Assembly: GCA_015061285.1 (NCBI GenBank)
Contig: SUWW01000016.1
Location: 34,523-98,522 of the forward strand
DNA length: 64,000 nucleotides
Source: Bacteroidales bacterium
GTDB taxonomy: Bacteria; Bacteroidota; Bacteroidia; Bacteroidales; Marinilabiliaceae
Reading direction: 5' to 3'
Positions 44,719 to 53,060 of the stretch are shown in pieces (the first letter of the stretch is position 1; each line of letters starts with the position of its first letter). The notes beneath the pieces are model-generated. The model searched no databases, was not told the DNA's origin, and saw nothing but the letters and a program-made list of their open reading frames with translations. A program made the position numbers and the translations under genes.

Positions 44719-45744
44719 TTATTTGTCGGCAGCTAAGCGCAGTCCGTATGTTCTAATGTTTGAGTTGTATGCCATGCAATCGATGCCTCTATACGAATTG
44801 TAGCAATATGCACTGAGGCTTTCCCATCCGCCACCTTTTATGCAGCGAAATAGGCTTTTGGTAGTACAGATGGGGTCAATGGCGTTTTCGCTTGAATGCT
44901 CTTCAGAGTAGAAGTTTGAGCTATAGTAGTCGGCTGTCCATTCCCAAACGTTACCGCTCATGTCGTATATTCCGAGTTCGTTGGGCTTTTTCGACTTAAC
45001 TTCCATTAGATGTATGCTGTTCCATTCGAAATTTGGGTTTCCATACACACAAACCTCGTCGGAGTCGTCGGAGCCAGCCCAGAGGTGGTAGCGCGAACCG
45101 CCGTTTTCGTCTATTATGGTAGCTTTGTTACCTCCGTTGGCTGCATATTCCCATTCGGCTTCAGTTGGCAAACGAAACGATCCACCTGATATTTTGTTTA
45201 GCTCTGTTATGAATTCGTCTATCAAATCGTAGTCGAGCCAATAAGCAGGGTATTTATCTCCTTGACCATCGCCTTCGCATGTGTCATACGTAGAATTATA
45301 TCCTTCGCGTTGATAATTGCGATTCATCAAGCCGTCGTTGTTTGTGTCGCTGAGAGGTAGCCATTTGGCTGCTGTGGGATCTTCTGTACCCATCACAGCT
45401 ATCCATAAGTCTTGTGTGACCTCTGTTATGCCAATAAGATAATCGTTGCTGATGGTTACTTTGTGTACTGGTCCTTCGGCACTTTGTGCATCTATGCGGT
45501 AGTTGATGCCTGCAGGCTCGACCGATTGACTGCCCATATAGAACGAACCGTGTTCTACTGTTGTCATTTCGTATGCGAGGACGCCATCGATATATATGTT
45601 GCCACTTGCATCGGTAGTGACATTTTTTTGATTTACTCTTATATGTTCTTTCTCAGTGTTTGTGGATGTGTCGTCGTCATCGCAAGCTACAATGCATAAT
45701 GATAATGCTGTGGTAAGTAATGGTACGATAATGTTTCTTTTCAT
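44719..45744 (-). CDS. SUMF1/FGE-sulfatase-fold lipoprotein
   Basis: About 341 residues from the ATG at 45744, which starts the lipoprotein signal 'RNIIVPLLTTALSLCIVAC'; a longer frame from 45855 reads through the gltX terminator and is rejected. The SUMF1 fold is clear: 'VEHGSFYMGSQ', 'LIGITEVTQDLWIAVMG', 'FRLPTEAEWEYAANGG', 'IYDMSGNVWEWTADYY' and 'IKGGGWES', ending 'RTYGLRLAADK'. True formylglycine enzymes use a Cys pair in the C-terminal part. Here Cys residues occur at 'SLFRCIKGG', 'AYCYNSYRG' and 'DCMAY', but the canonical pair is not evident. No sulfatase is in the window. A surface role with the receptor is inference. Confidence 0.75.
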   Translation of the reverse strand: MKRNIIVPLLTTALSLCIVACDDDDTSTNTEKEHIRVNQKNVTTDASGNIYIDGVLAYEMTTVEHGSFYMGSQSVEPAGINYRIDAQSAEGPVHKVTISNDYLIGITEVTQDLWIAVMGTEDPTAAKWLPLSDTNNDGLMNRNYQREGYNSTYDTCEGDGQGDKYPAYWLDYDLIDEFITELNKISGGSFRLPTEAEWEYAANGGNKATIIDENGGSRYHLWAGSDDSDEVCVYGNPNFEWNSIHLMEVKSKKPNELGIYDMSGNVWEWTADYYSSNFYSEEHSSENAIDPICTTKSLFRCIKGGGWESLSAYCYNSYRGIDCMAYNSNIRTYGLRLAADK

Positions 45745-45816
45745 ATTTAGAGTTATTTGTAATCTTCGAATTGTGCGTTTTGCTTCGACAATTGTGTGAT
45801 AATCAATATGTATGCA

Positions 45817-45852
45817 CAAAAAAACAGACGATTGTAATAATCGTCTGTTTTT
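45817..45852. terminator. Terminator of gltX
   Basis: AAAACAGACGATT (45821-45833) and AATCGTCTGTTTT (45839-45851) are perfect complements with a five-base loop. On the minus strand it lies 8 bp after the gltX stop. The AT-rich ends would also stop plus-strand transcripts. Confidence 0.85.
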
Positions 45853-45859
45853 CATGAAT

Positions 45860-47392
45860 CTATTTAGTTGGAATATTGTTTATCAGTGCGTCGATGCGTT
45901 TTAGAGTCTCTTCTTTACCAATGAATTCCGCTATCGCAAATACGCTCGGTCCCTGACTTATGCCGAGAACCGCCAGTCGGAATGCATTCATCATCTGCCC
46001 CATAGAGAGTTGTTCGCTGAGAATCCATTCGTGAATTTTCTGTTCGGTGGCTTCGGTGAGCTCAGGCTCGGCAACCAATTTTTCGCGGAGCTTCTCCAAA
46101 AGAACTTTGTTGTCGGCTTTCCAAACTTTCTGAACCGATTTTTCGTCATACTTATCAGGTGCAACGAAGAAGTAGCGTGTCAGAGGAAGTAAGTCGCAAG
46201 GGAATGTAGCACGCTCTTTTATGAGGCTAACAGCTTTGGTGGCGCGTTCTTCGGTTGTGTTGATTCCGTCTTTGGCAAGCATTTCCAAGAGCTGTTTGCC
46301 AAGCATAGCGTCGTCGGCCTTTTTCATATACTGTTGGTTGAACCATTTTGCTTTATCGGGTGAGAATCGAGCGCCCGACTTGCTCACTTTTTCGAGTGAG
46401 AAGGCTTCAATGAGTTCGTCCATTGAGAAAATCTCTTGTTCCGTGCCAGGATTCCAGCCGAGAAGGGCGAGCATATTTATGAATGCTTGTGGGAAATAGC
46501 CCTCTTCGCGGTAGCCTTTAGCGGGTTCACCCTCTTCTGGGTGCCAATCGAGAGGGAATACGGGGAATCCAAATTTGTCGCCGTCGCGTTTGCTGAGTTT
46601 TCCTTGCCCTTGAGGTTTTAGAAGTAGAGGAAGGTGTGCAAATTGAGGTTGTGTATCAGTCCAGCCGAAAGCACGATATAGCAAATAGTGTAGAGGCAAC
46701 GATGGCAACCACTCCTCGCCACGAATAACGTGCGAAATCTCCATCAAATGGTCATCTACAATATTAGCCAAGTGGTATGTAGGCAACTGATCGGCCGACT
46801 TATAAAGCACTTTGTCGTCGAGAGTAGAGCTGTTTATGGATATGTGACCACGAATGATGTCGTCCATTTCAACATTCTCGTTCTCGGGCATTTTGAAGCG
46901 GATAACCCATTGGTCGCCGCGGTCGATGCGCGATTTTACTTCTTCAGCGCTAAGGTTGAGTGAAGTTTGCAATTTTTCGCGAACTTCATAGTTGTATGCA
47001 AACGTTTTGCCTTCTGCCTCATACTCTTTGCGAAGAGCATTTAGCTCGTCGGCCGAGTCGAATGCATAGTAAGCAGAACCATTTTCAACCAATTGCAGTG
47101 CATATTTCAAGTAAATCTCTTTACGTTCACTCTGGCGATATGGAGCGTGAGGACCACCTTGCTCAACGCCTTCATCAGTTTTTATGCCGCACCATTTGAG
47201 CGATTCTATTATGTATGCTTCGGCTCCAGGCACAAAGCGCTGAGAATCTGTATCCTCAATACGCAAGATAAAGTCGCCGCCATTATGACGTGCAAAAAGG
47301 TAGTTATAGAGAGCGGTGCGCACGCCGCCAATATGAAGTGCACCCGTCGGACTTGGGGCGAAGCGCACTCTAACGCGTCTTTTTTCTGCCAT
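45860..47392 (-). CDS. gltX: Glutamyl-tRNA synthetase
   Basis: 510 residues, class I synthetase for Glu, cytoplasmic. The HIGH-type motif is 'FAPSPTGALHIGGVRTALYNY', and the KMSKS-type motif is 'GKLSKRDGDKFGFPVF'. 'DFILRIEDTDSQRFVPGAE' and 'VIRGEEWLPSLPLH' are further family blocks. It lies downstream of a tRNA-Glu gene on the same strand, with a terminator between them. No clear promoter is seen in the 69 bp between the tRNA and the start codon. Confidence 0.96.
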   Translation of the reverse strand: MAEKRRVRVRFAPSPTGALHIGGVRTALYNYLFARHNGGDFILRIEDTDSQRFVPGAEAYIIESLKWCGIKTDEGVEQGGPHAPYRQSERKEIYLKYALQLVENGSAYYAFDSADELNALRKEYEAEGKTFAYNYEVREKLQTSLNLSAEEVKSRIDRGDQWVIRFKMPENENVEMDDIIRGHISINSSTLDDKVLYKSADQLPTYHLANIVDDHLMEISHVIRGEEWLPSLPLHYLLYRAFGWTDTQPQFAHLPLLLKPQGQGKLSKRDGDKFGFPVFPLDWHPEEGEPAKGYREEGYFPQAFINMLALLGWNPGTEQEIFSMDELIEAFSLEKVSKSGARFSPDKAKWFNQQYMKKADDAMLGKQLLEMLAKDGINTTEERATKAVSLIKERATFPCDLLPLTRYFFVAPDKYDEKSVQKVWKADNKVLLEKLREKLVAEPELTEATEQKIHEWILSEQLSMGQMMNAFRLAVLGISQGPSVFAIAEFIGKEETLKRIDALINNIPTK

Positions 47393-47421
47393 TTAGATAG
47401 TGTTACTTATGGGTTACAAAT

Positions 47422-47452
47422 GAAAAAAGCTGCTCATTTGCGAAGCAGCTTT
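47422..47452 (-). terminator. Terminator or attenuator between tRNA-Glu and gltX
   Basis: Minus-strand AAAGCTGC pairs with GCAGCTTT (loop TTCGCAAATGA), followed by TTTTTT in all. It ends the tRNA transcript, or may act as an attenuator for gltX. Confidence 0.75.
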
Positions 47453-47461
47453 CTTGTTTTG

Positions 47462-47533
47462 TACTCAGTAAGAGAATCGAACTCTTATTTGGAGAATGAG
47501 AATCTCCCGTCCTAACCGTTAGACGAACCGAGC
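47462..47533 (-). tRNA. tRNA-Glu (anticodon CTC)
   Basis: 72-nt cloverleaf: acceptor GCTCGGT with ACTGAGT (the 1-72 pair is a G-T wobble, and 5-68 also), D stem GTCT/GGAC, anticodon stem GGAGA/TCTCC, loop TTCTCAT giving anticodon CTC, T stem AAGAG/CTCTT with loop TTCGATT, discriminator A. CCA is not encoded. The variable loop is four bases. Confidence 0.8.
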
Positions 47534-47558
47534 ATTTCGTTGTCGTCGTTTGACATTG

Positions 47559-47566
47559 CAAAAGTA
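47559..47566 (-). promoter_or_regulatory. -7 box of the tRNA-Glu gene
   Basis: Minus-strand TACTTTTG fits TAnnTTTG, 26 bp upstream of the tRNA 5' end. Confidence 0.55.
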
Positions 47567-47758
47567 GATAGATTTTTGTTACCTGCAATAGGTAAAGCAA
47601 AAAAAATACTCAGTTTTTTGCGTGTATATGTTTAGTGTTTGTGAATGTATTGAAAATTAGATTGTTGCGATTTGTATGTATGATAATATCTACATAAATA
47701 ACAGCCTCGATTCAATTTTTATTATGTAATATTCATTTCTCATATCGAATACTATCAA

Positions 47759-47766
47759 TATCTTTG
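47759..47766 (+). promoter_or_regulatory. -7 box of the chemotaxis receptor gene
   Basis: TATCTTTG fits TAnnTTTG and is 25 bp before the ATG at 47791. The remaining part of 47570-47758 is AT-rich and holds no gene I can support. Confidence 0.55.
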
Positions 47767-47790
47767 AAGGGAACAATACACTAACAAATT

Positions 47791-49617
47791 ATGGACATTA
47801 TAGAAAGGGTTAAAACACGCAAAAGACAATCGAGCATTCTTGTTCGCATCTCATTGGCAGTCATAATATTTGCCTCGTTACTAAATATTTTCGCAGCATT
47901 GGGTGTGAAATATTCAAGTCAGTATAAGTTGGGAACATATTTCGCTGGTGTGCTTGGCGATAAAATCAGAACTGCAATAAAAATAGGTACAGCCGACATA
48001 CGTATGCTTGCAGATTATGTTGGGACAATGCCAGATGTTTTTCCTATGATAGGGCAGTCGCTCAGTGAAGGTAGTTTCGATTACTTGAAGATGGTTTTTG
48101 AAAGTAGCAATCGGCTTATGCATTATCAAGGTTATGTGATTGCCGACATGGATGGCAACATCGTTCAAACTACCTATGAAGGCTATACACAAGAGCAACT
48201 CGAAGAGTTTCAGCAATTGTTAGCATACATAAAAAATGACGAAAAGCATCATTATAGAGGATATTTTGACTTGCTGAATCAAGGCATTGGTGTAGTTACA
48301 GCGCATGTCTATAAAGATCAAGAAGGCAACGATGCTGCCATGGTGGTTGTGTGTCAGGTATTATTAGAAACCTATGATTTCCTTCAAGAGTCGGCCGAAA
48401 CCAATGGCATGGAAGTCTCTATTATAAGAGGAACTGAGTATACAGCGTCGTCGATGTCCGATGATGAGAGCCTAAATCCAGTGGGCGAAACAATGCCAAC
48501 ACCTGCTTTTGCCGATTCTGTGTATGCTGGTAAAATAATGCACGAAGTGGCAGATCGTGGCGATAATAAGTATATTAATGTATATACTCCTATCCCAGAT
48601 TATAGAAACAAGGTAATAGCAATACACAATGCAGCATTAGACGTGACTGTGATGGTAGACCTTATTACTTTCGTATTGAAAGGAGTGTCGATTGGAGGTA
48701 GCCTTGTCAGCATTATTATGCTCATTATTTTGATATTGTATTTCAAGCGCAAGCTTAGCGATCCATTGAAAAACCTTGCTGAAGTTGCAAATAGAATAGC
48801 CGATGGCGACCTGCGTGGTGAGGTGAAAGTAGTTACTACTAAAGATGAGGTGCAAATGCTAAGTGATAGTATAGCTCACATGCATAGAAACCTAACAAAT
48901 ACAATATCTACAGTAGTAAATACATCGAATATTCTCCAGACGGCAAGTAAAGGACTTTCGCAAGCTTCGCAAATTCTTTCCGATGGCGCAAGTCGTCAAG
49001 CAAGTTCGCTCGAAGAGGTGTCGTCGTCGCTCGAAGAGATAACTGGTAATATTCATCAGAATACTGATAGCGCAATGCGTACAGAATCTTTGATGGAGAA
49101 GGCAGATAAGTCGGTTTATGACATAGCCAACGAAGCTACAGTGAGTATGGAACAGACACAGTCTATCTCAGGTTCTATAGATGCTATCAACGACCTTGTG
49201 AGCCAAACAAATATTCTTTCGTTGAATGCATCCGTAGAGGCGGCAAGAGCTGGAGATGCGGGCAAGGGATTTGCTGTTGTGGCAAAAGAAGTGGGACGAT
49301 TGGCAGAGCAAACACGTGCTACGGCTGAAGATGTGTCGGATAAAGCGGTGTTGTCAATTGCTGGAGCCGAAAAAATAAATCATTTGCTCGATGATGTCAC
49401 ACCTCAGCTTCACGAAGTTGCTCAATTAGTTCAAGGCATATCCACGGCGAGCAAAGAGCAGGGTATAGGTATCGATCATATAAATATTGCTATTGCCGAC
49501 CTGAATAAAGTGACGCAAGAGACTGCTGCTAATGCCGAAGAGATTGCTGCTAAAGCGACAGAGTTGTCGGATACTGCCGATCAGATGCAGAACATGTTGA
49601 GCGAATTTAAGTTGTAG
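47791..49617 (+). CDS. Methyl-accepting chemotaxis protein
   Basis: 608 residues. A positively charged head and first membrane helix (about 19-40), an extracytoplasmic sensor (about 41-290) resembling a double Cache fold ('MHYQGYVIADMDGNIVQTTYEG', 'VYTPIPDYRNKVIAIHNA'), a second helix (about 293-315), a HAMP domain ('DPLKNLAEVANRIADGDLRG') and the cytoplasmic signalling hairpin. The tip 'NASVEAARAGDAGKGFAV' near residue 480 is the conserved receptor motif that contacts CheA/CheW. Signal flow to a kinase is expected, but no che or flagellar gene is in the window. Many Bacteroidales lack flagella, so its output is open. Confidence 0.9.
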   Translation: MDIIERVKTRKRQSSILVRISLAVIIFASLLNIFAALGVKYSSQYKLGTYFAGVLGDKIRTAIKIGTADIRMLADYVGTMPDVFPMIGQSLSEGSFDYLKMVFESSNRLMHYQGYVIADMDGNIVQTTYEGYTQEQLEEFQQLLAYIKNDEKHHYRGYFDLLNQGIGVVTAHVYKDQEGNDAAMVVVCQVLLETYDFLQESAETNGMEVSIIRGTEYTASSMSDDESLNPVGETMPTPAFADSVYAGKIMHEVADRGDNKYINVYTPIPDYRNKVIAIHNAALDVTVMVDLITFVLKGVSIGGSLVSIIMLIILILYFKRKLSDPLKNLAEVANRIADGDLRGEVKVVTTKDEVQMLSDSIAHMHRNLTNTISTVVNTSNILQTASKGLSQASQILSDGASRQASSLEEVSSSLEEITGNIHQNTDSAMRTESLMEKADKSVYDIANEATVSMEQTQSISGSIDAINDLVSQTNILSLNASVEAARAGDAGKGFAVVAKEVGRLAEQTRATAEDVSDKAVLSIAGAEKINHLLDDVTPQLHEVAQLVQGISTASKEQGIGIDHINIAIADLNKVTQETAANAEEIAAKATELSDTADQMQNMLSEFKL

Positions 49618-49647
49618 AAGAAACGTTTTGTTCGACGTTGAAATAGT

Positions 49648-49690
49648 AAAGCCCATCACTCTTTTATAGAGCGGTGGGCTTGATTTGTTT
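49648..49690. terminator. Bidirectional terminator after the chemotaxis receptor
   Basis: AAGCCCATCACTCT (from 49649) pairs with AGAGCGGTGGGCTT (to 49681) with one mismatch around a short loop. It lies between convergent genes and can serve both. Confidence 0.7.
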
Positions 49691-49704
49691 CATGATATAA
49701 GTAT

Positions 49705-52700
49705 TTACTTGCTAATACTTATGAATGTGTTACCTTTTTGTATGTCGCTGTGATTTAGAATGTTGCCCGAGTCGTTGGTGGCATTATTGTGTTTGCTTAT
49801 TACATATGACTTACCACCCACAGGATTTATGGTGATTTTTTGAAACAGTGGAGTGCAGCGAACATACTCAGTTGTGCCAGGGCATACTGGATAAAACCCC
49901 ATAGAAGAAAATATGTACCAAGCCGACATTTGACCAGCGTCGTCGTTGCCCGACAGTCCGCCTGGCGTGTTGTTGTATTCGGAGTCGATGATATGGCGCA
50001 CCCATTTTTCTGTTAGTTGAGGTTCGCCAGCGAGAGTAAACAGATATGCCATTTGATGGCAAGGCTCGTTGCCATGCCAATAGAGATTTTGCGCGAACAT
50101 GCTATCGAGACGAGCTACAAACGTGTTTTTGCCGCCAGTGTGATTTATCAAACCTTCTACGTCGTGTGGCACATACCAAGCGTAGTGGCAAGGTGCGCCT
50201 TCGGTGATGAATGGTTGACGTGTGTAGTAGCTATTAGGTGTTTGTTGCTTGCCATTTGTGTGACAACCAACAGCAAAACCGCATTTGGGGTCGATAACAT
50301 ATTTATAGCAGAGCGAGCGCTTTGTGAGCCTTTTGTAATCTGAAGTTTTCCCAAGAATCTTGGCAACTTGTGCTACACAGAAATCGTCGTAGGCATATTC
50401 CAGTGTGCGCGATGTCTGCTCTTGCTTATGAAATGCATCGTTAACATTGTCCTCAAGTGGTATATATCCATATTTCAAATATGATTTTATGGCGCGTCGA
50501 CCTTTACCATTGATGTAATCTTTTTCGCTTGGAATGTCGAAAGCGTTTTGGCGCATCAGTCTGTAAGCTTCATTAATGTCGAATCCGCCAATGCCTTTTA
50601 CTGCGGCATCTGCAATGATCGATGAACAGTGGTCGCCTATCATGGCAGCAGTGTAGCTATTCCAGCACGGGAAAATTGGTAGCCAACCGCCTTCACGTCC
50701 CATCTCTACAATGCTGTTTACAAATAGTCCTGCCAGTTGTGGATCTATAATGGTGTAAAGTGGGTGTAGAGCGCGATAAGTGTCCCAAACGCTGAAATCG
50801 GTGTAGCGCTTTACTTTGCTATGCATTGTGGAGCCATCGGCAAAACGAGGATAACAACCATCGACGTCGGATAGTTCGCGAGGAAGAAACGATGCTCTGT
50901 ATAGTGCGCCATAAAACTGATTGATGTGGTCGGTGTTGTCGTCATAAATATCAATGCAGTGAAGACGTTCAACCCACAAATTGGTTAGTTCGCGTGCCAC
51001 TTGTTCGAAACTCTTATCGCCAATTTCTGCATTAAGATTATTGAGAGCTGCCATTTCGGAAACGAAAGATGTGCCAAGCTGCACTTCGAGGCTCTCGTCT
51101 CTTTTTATATTGAATGTCAGCCAAATGCTGGTTGAATCGGAGCCTATAGCGACAGGTTCGAGAGAATTTTTCATAGCTATACAGCCATCGAATCCTGCGT
51201 ATTCGCCCCAACCTTGGTAGATGCGATGAACAGGATTGCGACCAAAAACTACATCGTTGCTTTTGTAAATGCGGCCTTCATGGCGGTCGCTATTGTTGTG
51301 TAATATTATATGTATAGTAGTGTCGGCCGTTGTAGTTATGCGAATGTATGCAGAATGGCTTGCTCCAGTGAGTTCCATAGTTAACTTCTCGTCGGGAAGA
51401 CTAACAGAATAGTAATTAGGGTGCGAAGTCTCAGAATTATGGGAGAATCTTGTCGCACATGTTGTTGGTTTAGTCCGAAGTTTGCCGCTTATAGCAGAGA
51501 TGGTAAACGAGCCATAGTCTTGGGTGCAACCGCCCACTATCCAATGACTACCGCGAATACCCATAAAGAGAGAATCTTGGTAGTAGAAAGGAGCAATGCA
51601 TTTTTGTTCGGAGTCGCGAGTTTGAGGCGTCCAAAACGTTTGACCATTAGGGGCAAGCACTGCGGGAAGGGTTTGTCCGTGTTCTTCGCTGCCTTTGCCA
51701 AACAAGCCAGCGCTGTTTGTGTTGGCCGAATTGGTACCAACCATAGTGTTGAGGTTGTGGAGTTGCATGATATGCTTTAGGCGTTCTGCTCTGCGTTCGT
51801 AGAAGGCTTTCACATCGTTCCATCTGTAGTAGGGCCAGATGTCGGTTTCTATGGGCAACGATGCATTGTGTTCGTTATGTAGAAGCCTGATAATTATATT
51901 GTTATTGGCATTTCTGTAGAATATAATTTGCAAATTGGCCGCCATAGGTATGATGTCGTCCATGCCGTAGGGTAGTGGCATTTGCAAAAAGGATAACAGT
52001 TGAAATAGGTTAGTGTCGTGGCCGAATCGCAGGTCTACACTTGGAGTCTTGAGTTTTGCAGCCGAGTCGGCATGTTCTACAATGTCAAGCCAAAGCGGAA
52101 GAGCATTAGCTGCAGCTATACCACCATTGGCAACGCAATCGCTGTTTCGAGCGTTCATCTTGTAGTTTTCGCTTGCATAGATAGCTTCCGATTCTTCGTA
52201 TGTGTATATGTCGTAGAAACTTACGTCGAGTTCAACATCTTGTATGTCAGAGGCTATGGTATGTAGCTCGCGAAAAAGATTCATCTTATTGTTGACGAGT
52301 TTCGGATTGCGAAAAAGTTGTGCAATGAATCGGTCGATATTTATTTGTGGCTCTCTGTCGGCCAATTGTCTATTCAAAGCAGTGTATGCAGGGCTCGAAG
52401 CAGCCAAGATATGCATATATACACTATCGCTTGCTGTGCTTATTCTTAGCGAAGGATTGAGAGTTAGAAGTTCGCCAGTGAAGGCATTCATGCTGGCAAT
52501 GCAGCGGTCGTATACGCTTGATCGAGCGCTTATTTGTATGCCAGATTGAAATATTTGAGGAAAGGCATCATACATACGGTGCGCAATACCTCTGTGTTGT
52601 CTTGCTCCGAGAGGTGTCAACTTGCCACCATTGCCCAAAGCGTTATCGAGAACAATTTGCAGACGCTTTTTTACGTCCTTACCAAGTGCCGTGAGGTTCT

Positions 52701-52950
52701 CTTCGTTGCTGAAATAATCAAAGACATTCACATATCGTTCATCTTTTGTTACCCAGCGCGAGCCATGGCGTCCGTAGTGCGTAATATAATAAGGAACAAA
52801 GCCTGCTGGCGGCGCAGGCGAAACCACTTCTTGTGGCTCAGGGTATGCATAATAGATGCCTCCTAACTGTTCGCGCGATTTTTGTTGTTGGCTAAATACG
52901 TGTGTAGATAAAAACAAGGAAACAATAATAAGGTAAAGGCGTAGCGTCAT
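49705..52950 (-). CDS. Histidine acid phosphatase-GH92 alpha-mannosidase fusion
   Basis: About 1081 residues from the ATG at 52950, whose product starts with the Sec signal 'TLRLYLIIVSLFLSTHVFS'; the frame from 53052 adds 34 residues with no signal logic. The N-terminal part (about 25-400) is a branch-2 histidine phosphatase: 'HYGRHGSRW' near residue 60 carries the RHGxR motif and 'RFGHDTNLF' near 311 the HD proton donor. The C-terminal part (about 420-1060) is GH92: 'VGGCTQDYG', 'YTDFSVWDTYRALHPLYT', 'FITEGAPCHYAWYVPHDVEG', 'GNEPCHQMAYLF' and 'GLSGNDDAGQMSAWY'. GH92 enzymes remove alpha-mannose with calcium. A fused phosphatase suggests cleavage of phosphorylated mannose units, such as in phosphomannan; this is inference. 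It is divergent from susC. Confidence 0.88.
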   Translation of the reverse strand: MTLRLYLIIVSLFLSTHVFSQQQKSREQLGGIYYAYPEPQEVVSPAPPAGFVPYYITHYGRHGSRWVTKDERYVNVFDYFSNEENLTALGKDVKKRLQIVLDNALGNGGKLTPLGARQHRGIAHRMYDAFPQIFQSGIQISARSSVYDRCIASMNAFTGELLTLNPSLRISTASDSVYMHILAASSPAYTALNRQLADREPQINIDRFIAQLFRNPKLVNNKMNLFRELHTIASDIQDVELDVSFYDIYTYEESEAIYASENYKMNARNSDCVANGGIAAANALPLWLDIVEHADSAAKLKTPSVDLRFGHDTNLFQLLSFLQMPLPYGMDDIIPMAANLQIIFYRNANNNIIIRLLHNEHNASLPIETDIWPYYRWNDVKAFYERRAERLKHIMQLHNLNTMVGTNSANTNSAGLFGKGSEEHGQTLPAVLAPNGQTFWTPQTRDSEQKCIAPFYYQDSLFMGIRGSHWIVGGCTQDYGSFTISAISGKLRTKPTTCATRFSHNSETSHPNYYSVSLPDEKLTMELTGASHSAYIRITTTADTTIHIILHNNSDRHEGRIYKSNDVVFGRNPVHRIYQGWGEYAGFDGCIAMKNSLEPVAIGSDSTSIWLTFNIKRDESLEVQLGTSFVSEMAALNNLNAEIGDKSFEQVARELTNLWVERLHCIDIYDDNTDHINQFYGALYRASFLPRELSDVDGCYPRFADGSTMHSKVKRYTDFSVWDTYRALHPLYTIIDPQLAGLFVNSIVEMGREGGWLPIFPCWNSYTAAMIGDHCSSIIADAAVKGIGGFDINEAYRLMRQNAFDIPSEKDYINGKGRRAIKSYLKYGYIPLEDNVNDAFHKQEQTSRTLEYAYDDFCVAQVAKILGKTSDYKRLTKRSLCYKYVIDPKCGFAVGCHTNGKQQTPNSYYTRQPFITEGAPCHYAWYVPHDVEGLINHTGGKNTFVARLDSMFAQNLYWHGNEPCHQMAYLFTLAGEPQLTEKWVRHIIDSEYNNTPGGLSGNDDAGQMSAWYIFSSMGFYPVCPGTTEYVRCTPLFQKITINPVGGKSYVISKHNNATNDSGNILNHSDIQKGNTFISISK

Positions 52951-52996
52951 TTTTTTTGTATTTTTTTTGTTATCGAATGTTAATCGGTATGTTATT

Positions 52997-53014
52997 GTAT
53001 GTAAATTTACATAC
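52997..53014. promoter_or_regulatory. Perfect 18-bp palindrome between the GH92 fusion and susC
   Basis: GTATGTAAATTTACATAC reads the same on both strands. It lies 47 bp before both start codons, a natural place for a shared operator. A near -7 element TACGTTTTG follows on the plus strand (one base longer than the consensus). Confidence 0.55.
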
Positions 53015-53060
53015 GTTTTGAAACAAATGATTGCACAAACTAATTTTAACAAGTCGCAGT

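Noticed and set aside
52951..53052. Longer start for the phosphatase-GH92 protein
   Set aside because: It would cross the palindrome and the divergent promoter region and put 34 residues before a clear signal peptide.
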